A DNA stretch of 64,000 nucleotides from Neorhizobium galegae. GTDB taxonomy: Bacteria; Pseudomonadota; Alphaproteobacteria; Rhizobiales; Rhizobiaceae. Shown in pieces: positions 7,407 to 17,221 of the stretch. The number at the start of each line of letters is the position of its first letter. The first letter of the stretch is position 1. The notes beneath the pieces are model-generated. The model made no database searches. It saw nothing but the letters and a program-made list of their open reading frames with translations, and was not told where the DNA came from. The position numbers were made by a program, and so were the translations under genes. The DNA lies in contig NZ_JAGIPG010000001.1 in the NCBI RefSeq assembly GCF_017877055.1, positions 1,116,001-1,180,000 of the forward strand. Direction: 5' to 3'.

Positions 7407-8357
7407 TTACTCGCTGATGGGTTGCCGGCGGCCGAAGGCGCGGGCCGGCCTGGCGAAAACCGGCCGGGCCGGGGCCGAAGGAGAGGCGACCGCTGCGGCC
7501 CGGCTGACGCCGAGCGTGGGTTCGTCGCCGGCTGCCTGGAGCGGCGCGAGTTCGCCAAGGCTTTCCGGAAAGCTCTCGTTGAATGTCGTCGGTGCGAGTT
7601 CGGGCCGGGCCAGCGCATAACCCTGCATCAGCGGCACGCCGAGTTCCTCGCAGAGGTCCACCTGCCACAGTTCTTCGAGCCCCTCGAAGATCGGTTCGAT
7701 ACCGTCGTCGAGCATCTGCCGGACGATGACGCGCAGCAGGGCGTAACCGGCGGAATTGTCGAGGAAGTCGCGCACCCAGGCGGCTTCGAACTTCACATAG
7801 TCCGGCCTGATGCGCTTCAGCCGGTCGAGATCTGAATCGCGGGCGCCATAATCGTCGATCGCGATGCGGAAGCCGATCGCCTGCATGTGTTCGGTAAAGG
7901 CGACGACGGTGTCGTCGGCAGCACCGGATCGCTCCGAGATTTCGCAGACGATGCGTTCCGGTGCGAGGCCGGCCTCGTGGCTGGCGACCTTGATGCGATC
8001 CACTTCCTGACGCATTTCCTGCGGCGTGCGGAAGAGGCCGGGATGGAACTTGACGAAAATCCCGGCACGCGCCCGGTTCAGCCGGCCGGTATTGAGGATG
8101 TGGATGGTGCGCAGGATGCTGTCGACATCGGCCATGTCGACCGGCGAGACAAGCGGAAAGAATTCGCCCGGCGAGACCGGTTCGTTGTCGCGGGAGGCAC
8201 GCAACAGGCCCTCGAAAGCTTCGATCGCAAGGCCGGTTTCCGGGCCTGATCGAAAGATCGGTTGCAGCGCGGATTGCAGCAGGAAAGGACCGTAGATGGT
8301 GGAGAACGACCCATTGTCGCTGCGAACCAGATTGGCGAAGATGCTTCTCGGCGTCAT
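7407..8357 (-). CDS. EAL-domain protein, probably weak or inactive phosphodiesterase
   Basis: A 316-aa protein with one EAL domain at about residues 25-258 and a disordered Ala/Pro tail. EAL enzymes hydrolyse cyclic di-GMP. Several catalytic positions are kept: E46 (as EAF instead of EAL), E139 in CEISE, D168-D169 in IDDYG, K189, E225 in FEGLEE and Q245 in MQGY. However, the Asn of the usual VN motif appears as K103 (FVKFHP), and the KID motif reads KFE (E191). This suggests reduced metal binding, so it may act as a c-di-GMP sensor. No GGDEF or sensory domain is attached. It is transcribed alone, divergent from aatA. Confidence 0.83.
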   Translation of the reverse strand: MTPRSIFANLVRSDNGSFSTIYGPFLLQSALQPIFRSGPETGLAIEAFEGLLRASRDNEPVSPGEFFPLVSPVDMADVDSILRTIHILNTGRLNRARAGIFVKFHPGLFRTPQEMRQEVDRIKVASHEAGLAPERIVCEISERSGAADDTVVAFTEHMQAIGFRIAIDDYGARDSDLDRLKRIRPDYVKFEAAWVRDFLDNSAGYALLRVIVRQMLDDGIEPIFEGLEELWQVDLCEELGVPLMQGYALARPELAPTTFNESFPESLGELAPLQAAGDEPTLGVSRAAAVASPSAPARPVFARPARAFGRRQPISE

Positions 8358-8510
8358 GCCCGTGCCCGTCGATTTCCGTTATCCATCCCTCCTGGTTGTA
8401 GCAGCCAAGGGTTACGCGGTTGTAAAGAAGGTTTCGAAGGTTTTAATCAGCTTCTTTCATGGCTCACATTCAAGCTTTGTGCTTGAAACGGCGTCATAGT
8501 TTAGACATAG

Positions 8511-9776
<1,266 letters not shown>

Positions 9777-9800
9777 GCTCCGGCAGATTTTCTGCACGAA

Positions 9801-9827
9801 GCCCGCCGGTGACGGCGGGCTTTTTGT
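9801..9827 (+). terminator. Rho-independent terminator of aatA
   Basis: Stem GCCCGCCG (9801-9808) / CGGCGGGC (9813-9820) with a 4-nt loop, followed by TTTTTGTTT on the plus strand. Confidence 0.9.
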
Positions 9828-9876
9828 TTCGAGCGCTCGCGTTGATGATGACAGCAACCGGACGTACATTTCGGGC

Positions 9877-10141
9877 ATGAAAACCGTATCAATCCGCGAG
9901 GCCCAGGACCGTCTCGACGAACTTGCCCAGGATGTGGAGCAGGGAGAGACCGTGACGGGACGGGAAGCCGGTGTTTGATTTGGTGCCGCATACAGAGCTG
10001 CCGAAGAAGAAAGGCGGGATTGATTTGGATGCAATCCAGGCTCATCTTCGTGCTCGGGGTATTACCAATCCCGTTCCATATATTGCGGATGATTTCGACG
10101 ATCCGCTGCCGGAAGATTTCCTGTTGAGGCCGTTGCCTTGA
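9877..10141 (+). pseudogene. Frameshifted Phd/YefM-type antitoxin
   Basis: The ATG at 9877 opens MKTVSIREAQDRLDELAQDV, the typical N-terminus of a Phd/YefM or related antitoxin. Reading continues through GETVT and then hits an early TGA at 9976-9978 (33 aa). In another frame the expected continuation is plainly visible: RDGKPVFDLVPHTELPKKK (from about 9958), then GGIDLDAIQAHLRARGI and a tail ending FLLRPLP with a TGA at 10139-10141. A small deletion near 9956-9962 explains the shift. The antitoxin is therefore broken and, because the toxin is also truncated, the pair is dead. Confidence 0.75.
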
Positions 10142-10200
10142 GCAAGTCGTGTCTTCTCGACACGCATATCATTCTGGCTATTGGTGACGATCGACCGGGC
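10138..10200 (+). pseudogene. Truncated PIN-domain (VapC-type) toxin remnant
   Basis: A TTG start at 10138 overlaps the antitoxin stop and opens MSKSCLLDTHIILAI, which is the first strand and first catalytic Asp of VapC-type PIN toxins (usually LLLDTHILLW). After about 15-18 residues the likeness to PIN domains ends. The open frame continues to 10335, but that part overlaps the sugar dehydrogenase gene and looks unrelated. The remaining 60 or so bases are a fossil of the toxin gene. Confidence 0.65.
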
Positions 10201-10279
10201 GCTTGTCGGACATCACCTCGCATTCAAATTCTAGGCGAGGCGGCGGCGGAAAGCGCCGCCCGCCCGGATTATTGCCCCA

Positions 10280-11506
10280 TCAGCTCTTGGTCAGCTTCAC
10301 GATCGTCGATTCCCCTCCGCCGCGCTGCTCGGTGACGGCATAGACGGCGCCGTCGGGGCCGACCTTGACGTCGCGGATGCGGGCCCCGAGCGGCACGCGT
10401 TCCTCATAGGCGACCTTGTCGCCATCCATGTGGAGGACCACGACGCCCTGGGCGACGAGGCCGCCGATCAGGAACGAATTCTTCCATTCGGGGATGGCAT
10501 CGCCGTCGTAATAGGCCATGCCGGAGGGGGCGATGACCGGGTCCCAGAAATAGACCGGCTGTTCGGTCTCCTTCATGGCGGTGATGCCCTTGCCGATCGG
10601 ACGGCCGCTGTAATCGATGCCGTAGGTGACTTCCGGCCATCCGTAGTTCTTGCCGGCTTCCGGGCGGTTCAGCTCGTCGCCGCCGCGCGGTCCGTGCTCG
10701 ACGGTCCAGAGACGGCCTTGTCCGTCGAGGGTGGCGGACTGCAGGTTGCGGTGGCCGAGCGACCAGATTTCCGGTCTTGCGCCCTGGCGGTTGACGAACG
10801 GATTGTCGGGCAGAGCCTTGCCGTTCATGTTGATGCGGAAGATCTTGCCGAGGCCGCTTGCGATATCCTGGGCCTGGACGCGCGGCTGCGGGTCGGAACG
10901 CTCGCCGACGGTGACATAGAGCTCACTGTTGGGGCCGAAGACGAGGCGCGAGCCGAAATGTTTGTTGCCGTCATAACTCGGCATCTGGCGGAAGATGACT
11001 TTGAGGTTTTCCAGTCTGCCGCCGCCGCGGTCGTCGGGGACGAGTTTGGCTGATGCGACCGATGTACCGTTGCCGTCGTCACGCTGTTCGGAGAAGGAAA
11101 AGAAGATCATGCTGGAGGTGGCGAAGTTGGGGGCGAGCGCCACGTCGAGCAAACCGCCCTGGCCTCCGGAGAGCACTTTCGGCACGCCCTCGATTTTCGG
11201 GCCGGCTTGCCCTTCCTCCGAAATGATATGCATGGCGCCCTGCTTGGCGGTCACCAGCATGCGGCCATCGGGCAGGAATTCCAGGGCCCAGAGGTGCGGC
11301 AGCCCGTCGGCGACCACTTCATGGGTGATCCTCGGCATCCGGGCGGGCTGCGGGGCACGGGTCTGGTTGGCGAAGGCAGGTTTCTGGTCGAGGGCGTTCG
11401 GGGCCTTGGTTTCCGCGGGCTGTCCGGCGTTCTGAGCAAGGACGGAGCCGGCAGCCAGCGCAATGGAGAGGGCGGAACCGGTCAGGAGAAGACTGAGGCG
11501 TTTCAT
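10280..11506 (-). CDS. PQQ-dependent sugar dehydrogenase (soluble aldose dehydrogenase type)
   Basis: A 408-aa periplasmic protein with signal peptide (MKRLSLLLTGSALSIALA ... SVLAQ). The beta-propeller shows LPHLWALEFLPDGRMLVT, GGQGGLLDVALAPNF, HFGSRLVFGPNSELYVTVGER, HRNLQSATLDGQGRLWTVEHGPRGGDELN and KNYGWPEVTYG, the pattern of the Asd/YliI family related to soluble glucose dehydrogenase. It would oxidise aldose sugars using PQQ and Ca2+. No PQQ synthesis genes are in the window. A GC-rich hairpin without T-run lies after its stop (10242-10260). Confidence 0.9.
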   Translation of the reverse strand: MKRLSLLLTGSALSIALAAGSVLAQNAGQPAETKAPNALDQKPAFANQTRAPQPARMPRITHEVVADGLPHLWALEFLPDGRMLVTAKQGAMHIISEEGQAGPKIEGVPKVLSGGQGGLLDVALAPNFATSSMIFFSFSEQRDDGNGTSVASAKLVPDDRGGGRLENLKVIFRQMPSYDGNKHFGSRLVFGPNSELYVTVGERSDPQPRVQAQDIASGLGKIFRINMNGKALPDNPFVNRQGARPEIWSLGHRNLQSATLDGQGRLWTVEHGPRGGDELNRPEAGKNYGWPEVTYGIDYSGRPIGKGITAMKETEQPVYFWDPVIAPSGMAYYDGDAIPEWKNSFLIGGLVAQGVVVLHMDGDKVAYEERVPLGARIRDVKVGPDGAVYAVTEQRGGGESTIVKLTKS

Positions 11507-11665
11507 CGTGGGCTTCCTTTAGATGCGGCGGATTGACCGCCGAGGCCTGAAACGACCCTCCCGCACGCGGCGAAAGAGCATCGATAAGAGCTTTCATCTA
11601 GGGCGTTCATCGGCACAGGACCCGACACATCTCATTCAAGATTAGTTTATTGCCGCGTCAGAACT

Positions 11666-11690
11666 AAAAAGCCCGCCAAAAGGGGCGGGC
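11666..11690 (-). terminator. Terminator of the DUF3597 gene
   Basis: Stem GCCCGCC (11671-11677) / GGCGGGC (11684-11690). On the minus strand it is followed by five T. It lies 48 bp after the stop of the leftward DUF3597 gene. Confidence 0.85.
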
Positions 11691-11737
11691 TTCCGTCATC
11701 GGAATGTGCCGCTGATCAGCCCGCACGATGCCGCTGA

Positions 11738-12160
11738 TCAGTCGGCGAGATCGGCCGGAACCTTGCCGCCGTTTTCGGCGAGCTTCTTCATCAGCGCCTT
11801 GTGGAGCCAGACGTTCATGGTCGCGGAGTCGTTGGTGTCGCCGGTATAGTGCAGTTCGGCGGCCAGCTCCTTGCGGGCGGTCAGGCTGGAATCGAGGTCG
11901 AGCGCCTTCATCAGGTCGACGATCGACTTGCGCCAGTCGAGCTTCTGGCCACTCTTCTTGACGGCGGCGTCGAGTATCGGGGTGATGTCGACGGGCGTGG
12001 CGGAGGAGGGGGCCGACGGCGTTGCCGAGGGGATGGGCGTCGGATTGGACGCCGGAGCGGCGGACGCCGAAACCGGAGCGGCCGGTTTCAGAGGTTCGGC
12101 GGCCGGCGCCGCTTCATCAGCGCCCCAAATCGCATTCTTAATCTTGTCGAAGATACCCAT
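11738..12160 (-). CDS. DUF3597 domain protein
   Basis: A 140-aa protein that opens with MGIFDKIKNAIWG, continues with a Pro/Ala/Ser-rich linker (residues about 18-56) and ends in the DUF3597 domain: VDITPILDAAVKKSGQKLDW, SIVDLMKALDLDSSLTARKE and the final NVWLHKALMKKLAENGGKVP. The C-terminal part resembles a small helical domain also found linked to LysM proteins. Function is unknown. It is a single gene with its own terminator. Confidence 0.88.
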   Translation of the reverse strand: MGIFDKIKNAIWGADEAAPAAEPLKPAAPVSASAAPASNPTPIPSATPSAPSSATPVDITPILDAAVKKSGQKLDWRKSIVDLMKALDLDSSLTARKELAAELHYTGDTNDSATMNVWLHKALMKKLAENGGKVPADLAD

Positions 12161-12226
12161 TGTCGCAGTCTCCCTCGGGTTAAATCCGAATAGGAACCTA
12201 AGCTAGGACAATGATTTCTCAAGTGG

Positions 12227-12254
12227 CGGCCGCGGGTTATTCGACCCGCGGCCG
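12227..12254. terminator. Strong hairpin after the MetE-like gene
   Basis: A perfect 11-bp stem, CGGCCGCGGGT (12227-12237) and ACCCGCGGCCG (12244-12254), with a 6-nt loop, 13 bp downstream of the stop of the leftward MetE-like gene. There is no T-run on either strand, so it may slow RNA decay rather than terminate. Confidence 0.5.
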
Positions 12255-12266
12255 ACGAATATCAGA

Positions 12267-13385
12267 TCAGGCCGTGCCCCAGATGGCTTCGGCGGTCTTA
12301 ACGACGAGTTCCAGCTTGCGCTTCTGGTCGTCTTCGGTGATCGAGTTGCCTTCTTCCGTCGAGGCAAAGCCGCATTGCGGCGCGATGCCGAGCTGGTCGA
12401 TGTCAACGAACTTGGAGGCTTCGTCGAAGTGGCGACGGAGGCTGTCGAGCGTTTCGAGCTCACCGGTCTTGGTGGTGATGAAGCCCGGATAGACGCGCTG
12501 CTTGGAACCCTTCTGGAGCAGGGAGAGCGGCTGCAGGCCGCCGGAACGCTCGGTGTCGTATTCCATGAAGAACATGTCGACGCCGGTCTTGTTGAAGATC
12601 GCGTCGGCCGCCGCATCGTAGCCGCCTTCGGCAGCCCAGGTGGAGCGGAAGTTGCCGCGGCACATGTGCATGCCGATCAGCATGTCCTTCGGGCGGTCCT
12701 TGATCGCTTCGTGCATGGTCTCGGCATACTTCTGGATCAGCCAGTCCGGATCGTAGCCTTCCTCGCGCTTCATGGCGCGCTGCTTCTCGTCGCCGAGATA
12801 GGCGAAATAGATGTCGTCCATCTGCAGGTAGCGGCAGCCGGCTTCGTAGAACTTCTGCACGGCCTTGGCATAGGTGCGGGCGAGAGCGGCGAACAGCGCT
12901 TCGGGATCCTGGTATTCCGGATAGGTCACGTCGGCGCGGGCGGTGCGGTAATGGGCGACGCTCGGGCCGGGAATGGAAATCTTCGGCGTCACCTTGGTGT
13001 TGGCGGCGAGGAACTTGAAGTGTTCCAGATGCGGGTGATCGTCCGGGAAGTCGAGCTCGCCGTTGATGGTCGGGAAGGTCGGCGGCAGTTTGACGCCGTG
13101 GAAGGTGACGCCCTTGTGGGCTTCGCGGGTGACGAATTCCAGGCCATCGAGCAGGCCCATGAAATCGTAGTGCCAGAAGTGGCGACGGGCTTCGCCGTCG
13201 GTCACGACCTTCAGGCCGACGCTTTCCTGCAGCTTGATGAGGTCCTTGATGCCTTCGTCTTCGACTGCCTTCAGTTCCTCGGCGGAAATGCTCTTGTCTT
13301 CATAGAACTTCTTGCGGGCGTCCTTGATGGAGGCCGGACGCAGCAGCGAACCGACGTGGTCGGCTCTGTAGGGAGGTGTAGACAT
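12267..13385 (-). CDS. MetE C-terminal-like protein (cobalamin-independent methionine synthase family)
   Basis: A 372-aa protein homologous to the catalytic C-terminal barrel of MetE, as in YxjG/YxjH and core-MetE proteins. It opens with YRADHVGSLLRP, has ITVPSP-like PGPSVAHYR, and carries the zinc ligands expected for the family: His and Cys in GMHMCRGNF, Glu in FMEYD and Cys in IAPQCGFAST. It lacks the folate-binding N-terminal half of full MetE, so the methyl donor is probably not the triglutamyl folate used by MetE. It likely transfers a methyl group to homocysteine or a similar thiol. Confidence 0.85.
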   Translation of the reverse strand: MSTPPYRADHVGSLLRPASIKDARKKFYEDKSISAEELKAVEDEGIKDLIKLQESVGLKVVTDGEARRHFWHYDFMGLLDGLEFVTREAHKGVTFHGVKLPPTFPTINGELDFPDDHPHLEHFKFLAANTKVTPKISIPGPSVAHYRTARADVTYPEYQDPEALFAALARTYAKAVQKFYEAGCRYLQMDDIYFAYLGDEKQRAMKREEGYDPDWLIQKYAETMHEAIKDRPKDMLIGMHMCRGNFRSTWAAEGGYDAAADAIFNKTGVDMFFMEYDTERSGGLQPLSLLQKGSKQRVYPGFITTKTGELETLDSLRRHFDEASKFVDIDQLGIAPQCGFASTEEGNSITEDDQKRKLELVVKTAEAIWGTA

Positions 13386-13554
13386 TTGAAATCTCCTTCA
13401 TGCGCAACACGGTGGTCGCGCCCATTGCTGGACGACCGGCTGGCAAGCCGGCCTTCGCTGCGGCGGACACGACCATATTTCAGACATTGATTCAACCTCT
13501 TCCCGATCCGATTCCGTTCTCCCGCGCAAGCCTTTGATGCGGAATCTTTTTTGC

Positions 13555-14658
13555 CTAGAGGCCCAGCGCCGTCAGCATCACGAAGGTGGCGAAAAGGACG
13601 AAATGGGTCATGCCTTCGATGGCGTTGGTCTGGCCGTCGTTGAGGTTGATGGCGGCGACCACGAGGGTGATGGCGACCATCACCGTCTGCACCGGCGTCA
13701 TCGCCATGACGAAGGGCTGGCCGCTGTAGAGCGCGATGCTTTCCATCACAGGCACCGTGAGGATAACGGTCGAGAGCGAAGCGCCCATGGCGATGTTGAC
13801 GACGGACTGCATGCGGTTTTTCAGCGCCGCGCGCAGTGCGGTCAGGATTTCCGGTGCCGCGGAAATCGCCGCGACCACGACCGCCATCAAGGTCAGCGGT
13901 GCGCCGCTGCCCTCCAGGCCGGCATTCATCAAGGTGGACATGAATTCGGCGAGGAAGCCGATGATCAGGACGCCGACAAGAATGACGCCGATGGAGATCG
14001 CCGCGGATTCGTGCTCAGCCTCGTGTCGCGGTGTCTGGCCGCCGGTTGCCGTCTCGGCGCGCGGATAGGTGTAGCTGAAGAAATAACTGTGCGGGCCGAC
14101 CTGCATCTTCAGGAAGACCGCATAGAGCGCGATCATCGCGCAGATCGTGAAGGCGGAATAATAGTGCCAGCGGTCGCCGGGGATGAATTCCGGGACGATC
14201 ATGGAAATGCCCATGGCCGTCAGGATCATCACGCTGTAGGTGCGGCTGGAATCGTCGTTATAGGGCTGCTCGCCGTGGCGCAGGCCACCAAGCAGGGCAG
14301 CAAGGCCGAGAATGCCGTTGATGTCCAGCATGACCGCCGCGTAGATCGTGTCGCGCACAAGGGTGGGAGAGCTGGCATTGCCCATCATGATGGCGAGGAT
14401 CAGCACCTCGACCGCCACCGCCGACAGCGTCAGGATCATCGTGCCGTAGGGGTCGCCGACCTTGCGTGCGAGCACTTCGGCATGGTGGGCGACACGGGTC
14501 GAGGCGAGGATGATGATGCCGATCAGGACGACGGCAGCGATCAACGAAGCCGTCTGGCCGGCCTCGAGCACGGAATGTTCGATGGAGTAAGCGACCAGGC
14601 CTGCGGCCAGCGCGACGATGAGAAATCTTTCCTGCTTCAGCAGGGACAACAAACCCAC
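13555..14658 (-). CDS. chaA: Calcium/proton (sodium/proton) antiporter, ChaA-like
   Basis: A 367-aa inner membrane protein with about 11 hydrophobic segments. The first repeat has GDPYGTMILTLSAVAVEVLIL and the second has VVVAAISAAPEILTALRAAL, the paired alpha-motifs of the CaCA superfamily with the conserved acidic residue in each. A charged central loop (HEAEHES) separates the halves. ChaA of E. coli exchanges Ca2+ or Na+ (and K+) for protons at alkaline pH. There is no obvious operon partner. Confidence 0.88.
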   Translation of the reverse strand: MGLLSLLKQERFLIVALAAGLVAYSIEHSVLEAGQTASLIAAVVLIGIIILASTRVAHHAEVLARKVGDPYGTMILTLSAVAVEVLILAIMMGNASSPTLVRDTIYAAVMLDINGILGLAALLGGLRHGEQPYNDDSSRTYSVMILTAMGISMIVPEFIPGDRWHYYSAFTICAMIALYAVFLKMQVGPHSYFFSYTYPRAETATGGQTPRHEAEHESAAISIGVILVGVLIIGFLAEFMSTLMNAGLEGSGAPLTLMAVVVAAISAAPEILTALRAALKNRMQSVVNIAMGASLSTVILTVPVMESIALYSGQPFVMAMTPVQTVMVAITLVVAAINLNDGQTNAIEGMTHFVLFATFVMLTALGL

Positions 14659-14888
14659 ATTCCACTCCTGACCTTGCCCGATGACAATCTAACGCGGCAA
14701 TCTGCGGCATCAAGCAAGGTTCCGTTTTCGCCTCGAGGATTTGCGGTCGGCGGCCTTTGATGCCATAATTTATGACGTGATTTGCGATGTGGCCTGGAAC
14801 TTCGTGGCACCTTTTCAATTTTTTACCGGTGCCGCGACAGGACAAGGATCCGAATGGATCGAGGCAGCCGTGAAAGACAGGAGGGAGT

Positions 14889-15152
14889 ATGACTAAGGTT
14901 ACTTATAAAGTCGTGCCGCATGACGGCGGCTGGGCCTATCGCCAGGGCGAGGTCTATTCGGAAACCTTTCCCAGCCATTCCGACGCTTTGCAGGCGGCGC
15001 GCATCGTTGCGGCCGAGCAGCAGGTCGGCGGGGACCCGGAAGAGATCAGCTGGCAGGACGAAAAGGGCATCTGGCATACCGAGTACAGCGAGGGTGGAGA
15101 CCGGCCCGAGGCCGAGGTCATGGATGGCGAGGAGGGGTCGACCACCCACTGA
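14889..15152 (+). CDS. DUF2188 domain protein
   Basis: An 87-aa protein: KVVPHDGGWAYRQG, then YSETFPSHSDALQAARIVAAE, the DUF2188 pattern (a small alpha-beta fold of unknown function), and an acidic tail (DGEEGSTTH). GGAGG precedes the start at 14889. It is convergent with the LysR gene, whose stop is only 6 bp away. Confidence 0.85.
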   Translation: MTKVTYKVVPHDGGWAYRQGEVYSETFPSHSDALQAARIVAAEQQVGGDPEEISWQDEKGIWHTEYSEGGDRPEAEVMDGEEGSTTH

Positions 15153-15157
15153 AAGCG

Positions 15158-16066
15158 TCAACGGCGGACATAGTCCAGCAGGCCTTTGACGAGTGCGTCG
15201 AAAGTGACGCGCCAGCGGGGAGACGATTTCAGGTTTTCGTGCATGGCAACCCAGGTATCGAGCGGCAGCTCGAAGACGCCAGGAAGCACCCGGACCAGAT
15301 CCGGGTCGCGCCGGGCGAGGCCGACCTGGCAGATGCCGATGCCGACGCCGCCGCGGATCGCCGCCAGTTGCGCGAGATTGTTGTCGGCCCGGTAGCTCCA
15401 GCGGATATTTTCGATATCGGGAAAGGCCGGAGACGCCATGCGGATACGCTCCGCAGCGGCACGAACAAAGGCGGTGCGGCGGTCGAAGCCGATCAGCCGG
15501 TGGGTTGCCAGGTCACCAGGTTTCTGCGGATAGCCATGTCGATCCAGATAGCGGCGATGGGCGAACAGCCCGAGCGGGATCTCGCCGATATGGCGGGTGA
15601 CGAGCGCATCCTGGGCCGGGCTTGTCATGCGCACGGCGATATCCGACTCGCGCCTTAAAAGATCTTCCAGCGAATCCGACAATGACAATTCCAGCTCCAG
15701 CCCGGGATATTCGTCCTGGAGTGCAGCCAGGATCGGCGGCAGGACTTCGATACCAATCACCTCGCTGGCGCTGATCCTCACCGTTCCCTTGACCGCGCCG
15801 ATCTCTCCCGAGGCCAGCCGCTGCATGGCGGCGGTCGTGATGGCGAGGTTTTCCGCATAGGGTTGCATCGCCAGCGCCGGTTCGGTCGGCAGCAGGCCTT
15901 GCTGCGAGCGCGTGAAGAGCTGGTAGCCCACGGCCTCCTCAAGCGCGTCGATATGGCGGCCAACGGTCGGCTGGGTCAGGCCGAGTTCGCGCGCGGCGGC
16001 AGACAGTGAGCCGAGCCGCAGGACGGCGAGGAAGGTTCGGTAGAAATCCCAGCTGATGTCATTCAT
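15158..16066 (-). CDS. LysR-family transcriptional regulator
   Basis: A 302-aa regulator with N-terminal winged helix (FYRTFLAVLRLGSLSAAARE, LGLTQPTVGRHIDALEEAVG) and a C-terminal substrate-binding domain that starts near KGTVRISASEVIGIEVLPP. It is divergent from the SDR gene across a 90-bp gap (16067-16156), which is the usual layout for a LysR protein and its regulated target. The gap contains several AT-rich T-N11-A candidates but I cannot choose one. Confidence 0.9.
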   Translation of the reverse strand: MNDISWDFYRTFLAVLRLGSLSAAARELGLTQPTVGRHIDALEEAVGYQLFTRSQQGLLPTEPALAMQPYAENLAITTAAMQRLASGEIGAVKGTVRISASEVIGIEVLPPILAALQDEYPGLELELSLSDSLEDLLRRESDIAVRMTSPAQDALVTRHIGEIPLGLFAHRRYLDRHGYPQKPGDLATHRLIGFDRRTAFVRAAAERIRMASPAFPDIENIRWSYRADNNLAQLAAIRGGVGIGICQVGLARRDPDLVRVLPGVFELPLDTWVAMHENLKSSPRWRVTFDALVKGLLDYVRR

Positions 16067-16156
16067 TTTTGTATGGATGCCAAATAAATTCTGTCAATTC
16101 CGTATATTGGCGAAAAGCGCGATAGTCCAGCCATCGAAAACAGAAGGACTATCGCC

Positions 16157-17167
16157 ATGTCGGAACAATCTACGTCAAAGCCCATTGCACTCGTTCTCGG
16201 CGCCACCGGCGGGATCGGCGGCCATGTGGCGCGCGGCCTTGTCGCCCGCGGCTGGACCGTCCGGGCGCTCAATCGCAAGGCCGGGGAAACGGCCAAGCGC
16301 GAGTCGCGCTTCCACTGGCTCCAGGGCGACGCGATGAATGCCGCCGATGTCCGCCGCGCCGCCCAAGATGCGAAGCTGATCGTCCATGCGGTCAACCCGC
16401 CGGGCTACAAGGACTGGGAAAAGCTGGTCCTGCCGATGCTGGACAATACGATCGCTGCGGCCCGCGCCGTCGGCGCCCGTGTCCTGTTGCCCGGCACGGT
16501 CTACAATTACGGGCCGGATGTCTTTCCCGAGATTACCGAGGAAAGCCCGCAGAACCCGGTGACGCGCAAGGGCGCGATCCGTGTGGAGCTGGAACGGCGG
16601 CTCGAGGTTGCGTCGAGCGAGGGTGTGCCGGTGCTGATCGTGCGGGCCGGCGACTATTTCGGTCCGGGATCGGCAAATAGCTGGTTCGCGCAGGGACTGG
16701 TGAAGCCTGGCAAGCCGGTGACATCGGTCAGCCGGCCGAATGCCCGGGGTGTCGGGCATCAATGGGCCTATCTGCCGGATGTCGCCGAAACCATGCTGCG
16801 GCTGATCGACCGCCACGCGGAGCTGCCGCGTTTCGCACGTTTCCAGATGCGCGGCTTCTGGGACCGGGATGGCGGCGAGATGATCGCCGTGATCGGCCGG
16901 GTTGTGGGGCGTGAGGTCAAGGTCAGGGCGTTCCCGTGGTGGCTGCTGAAGCTCGGTTCGCCCTTCGTGCCGATCTTCCGCGAGCTCGGCGAGATGCGTT
17001 ATCTCTGGAACGTGCCGGTCAGGATGGGCAATAACAAGCTGCTCGCCTTCCTCGGCGAGGAGCCTTCGACGCCGATCGATGACGCAGTTCGGACGACGCT
17101 TGTCGACCTCGGCTGCGTGGAACCGAAACCAACCGGGGCCGCAAAGCCGGCGGCGCTTCTGGCCTGA
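16157..17167 (+). CDS. NAD-dependent epimerase/reductase (extended SDR family)
   Basis: A 336-aa protein with the Rossmann motif LVLGATGGIGGHVARGL near the N-terminus, followed by RALNRKAGE, LPGTVYNYGPDVFPEI with a plausible active-site Tyr, and GDYFGPGSANSW. These are typical of NAD(P)-binding atypical or extended SDRs. AGAAGGA lies upstream of the start. The divergent LysR gene is its likely regulator. The substrate is not evident. Confidence 0.88.
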   Translation: MSEQSTSKPIALVLGATGGIGGHVARGLVARGWTVRALNRKAGETAKRESRFHWLQGDAMNAADVRRAAQDAKLIVHAVNPPGYKDWEKLVLPMLDNTIAAARAVGARVLLPGTVYNYGPDVFPEITEESPQNPVTRKGAIRVELERRLEVASSEGVPVLIVRAGDYFGPGSANSWFAQGLVKPGKPVTSVSRPNARGVGHQWAYLPDVAETMLRLIDRHAELPRFARFQMRGFWDRDGGEMIAVIGRVVGREVKVRAFPWWLLKLGSPFVPIFRELGEMRYLWNVPVRMGNNKLLAFLGEEPSTPIDDAVRTTLVDLGCVEPKPTGAAKPAALLA

Positions 17168-17177
17168 GCAATATTCT

Positions 17178-17212
17178 TAAAAGGAAGGGGCCGCTTTTGG
17201 GCGGCCCCTTCC
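17178..17212 (-). terminator. Terminator between SDR and ene-reductase genes
   Basis: A perfect 12-bp stem, GGAAGGGGCCGC (17183-17194) and GCGGCCCCTTCC (17201-17212), with a 6-nt loop, between two convergent genes. On the minus strand TTTTAA follows, so it serves the leftward gene best; it may act in both directions. Confidence 0.8.
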
Positions 17213-17221
17213 GAAGCTCAA

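Noticed and set aside
10142..10335. Longer reading of the toxin frame (65 codons)
   Set aside because: Beyond about residue 18 there is no likeness to PIN domains and the frame runs into the sugar dehydrogenase gene on the other strand.
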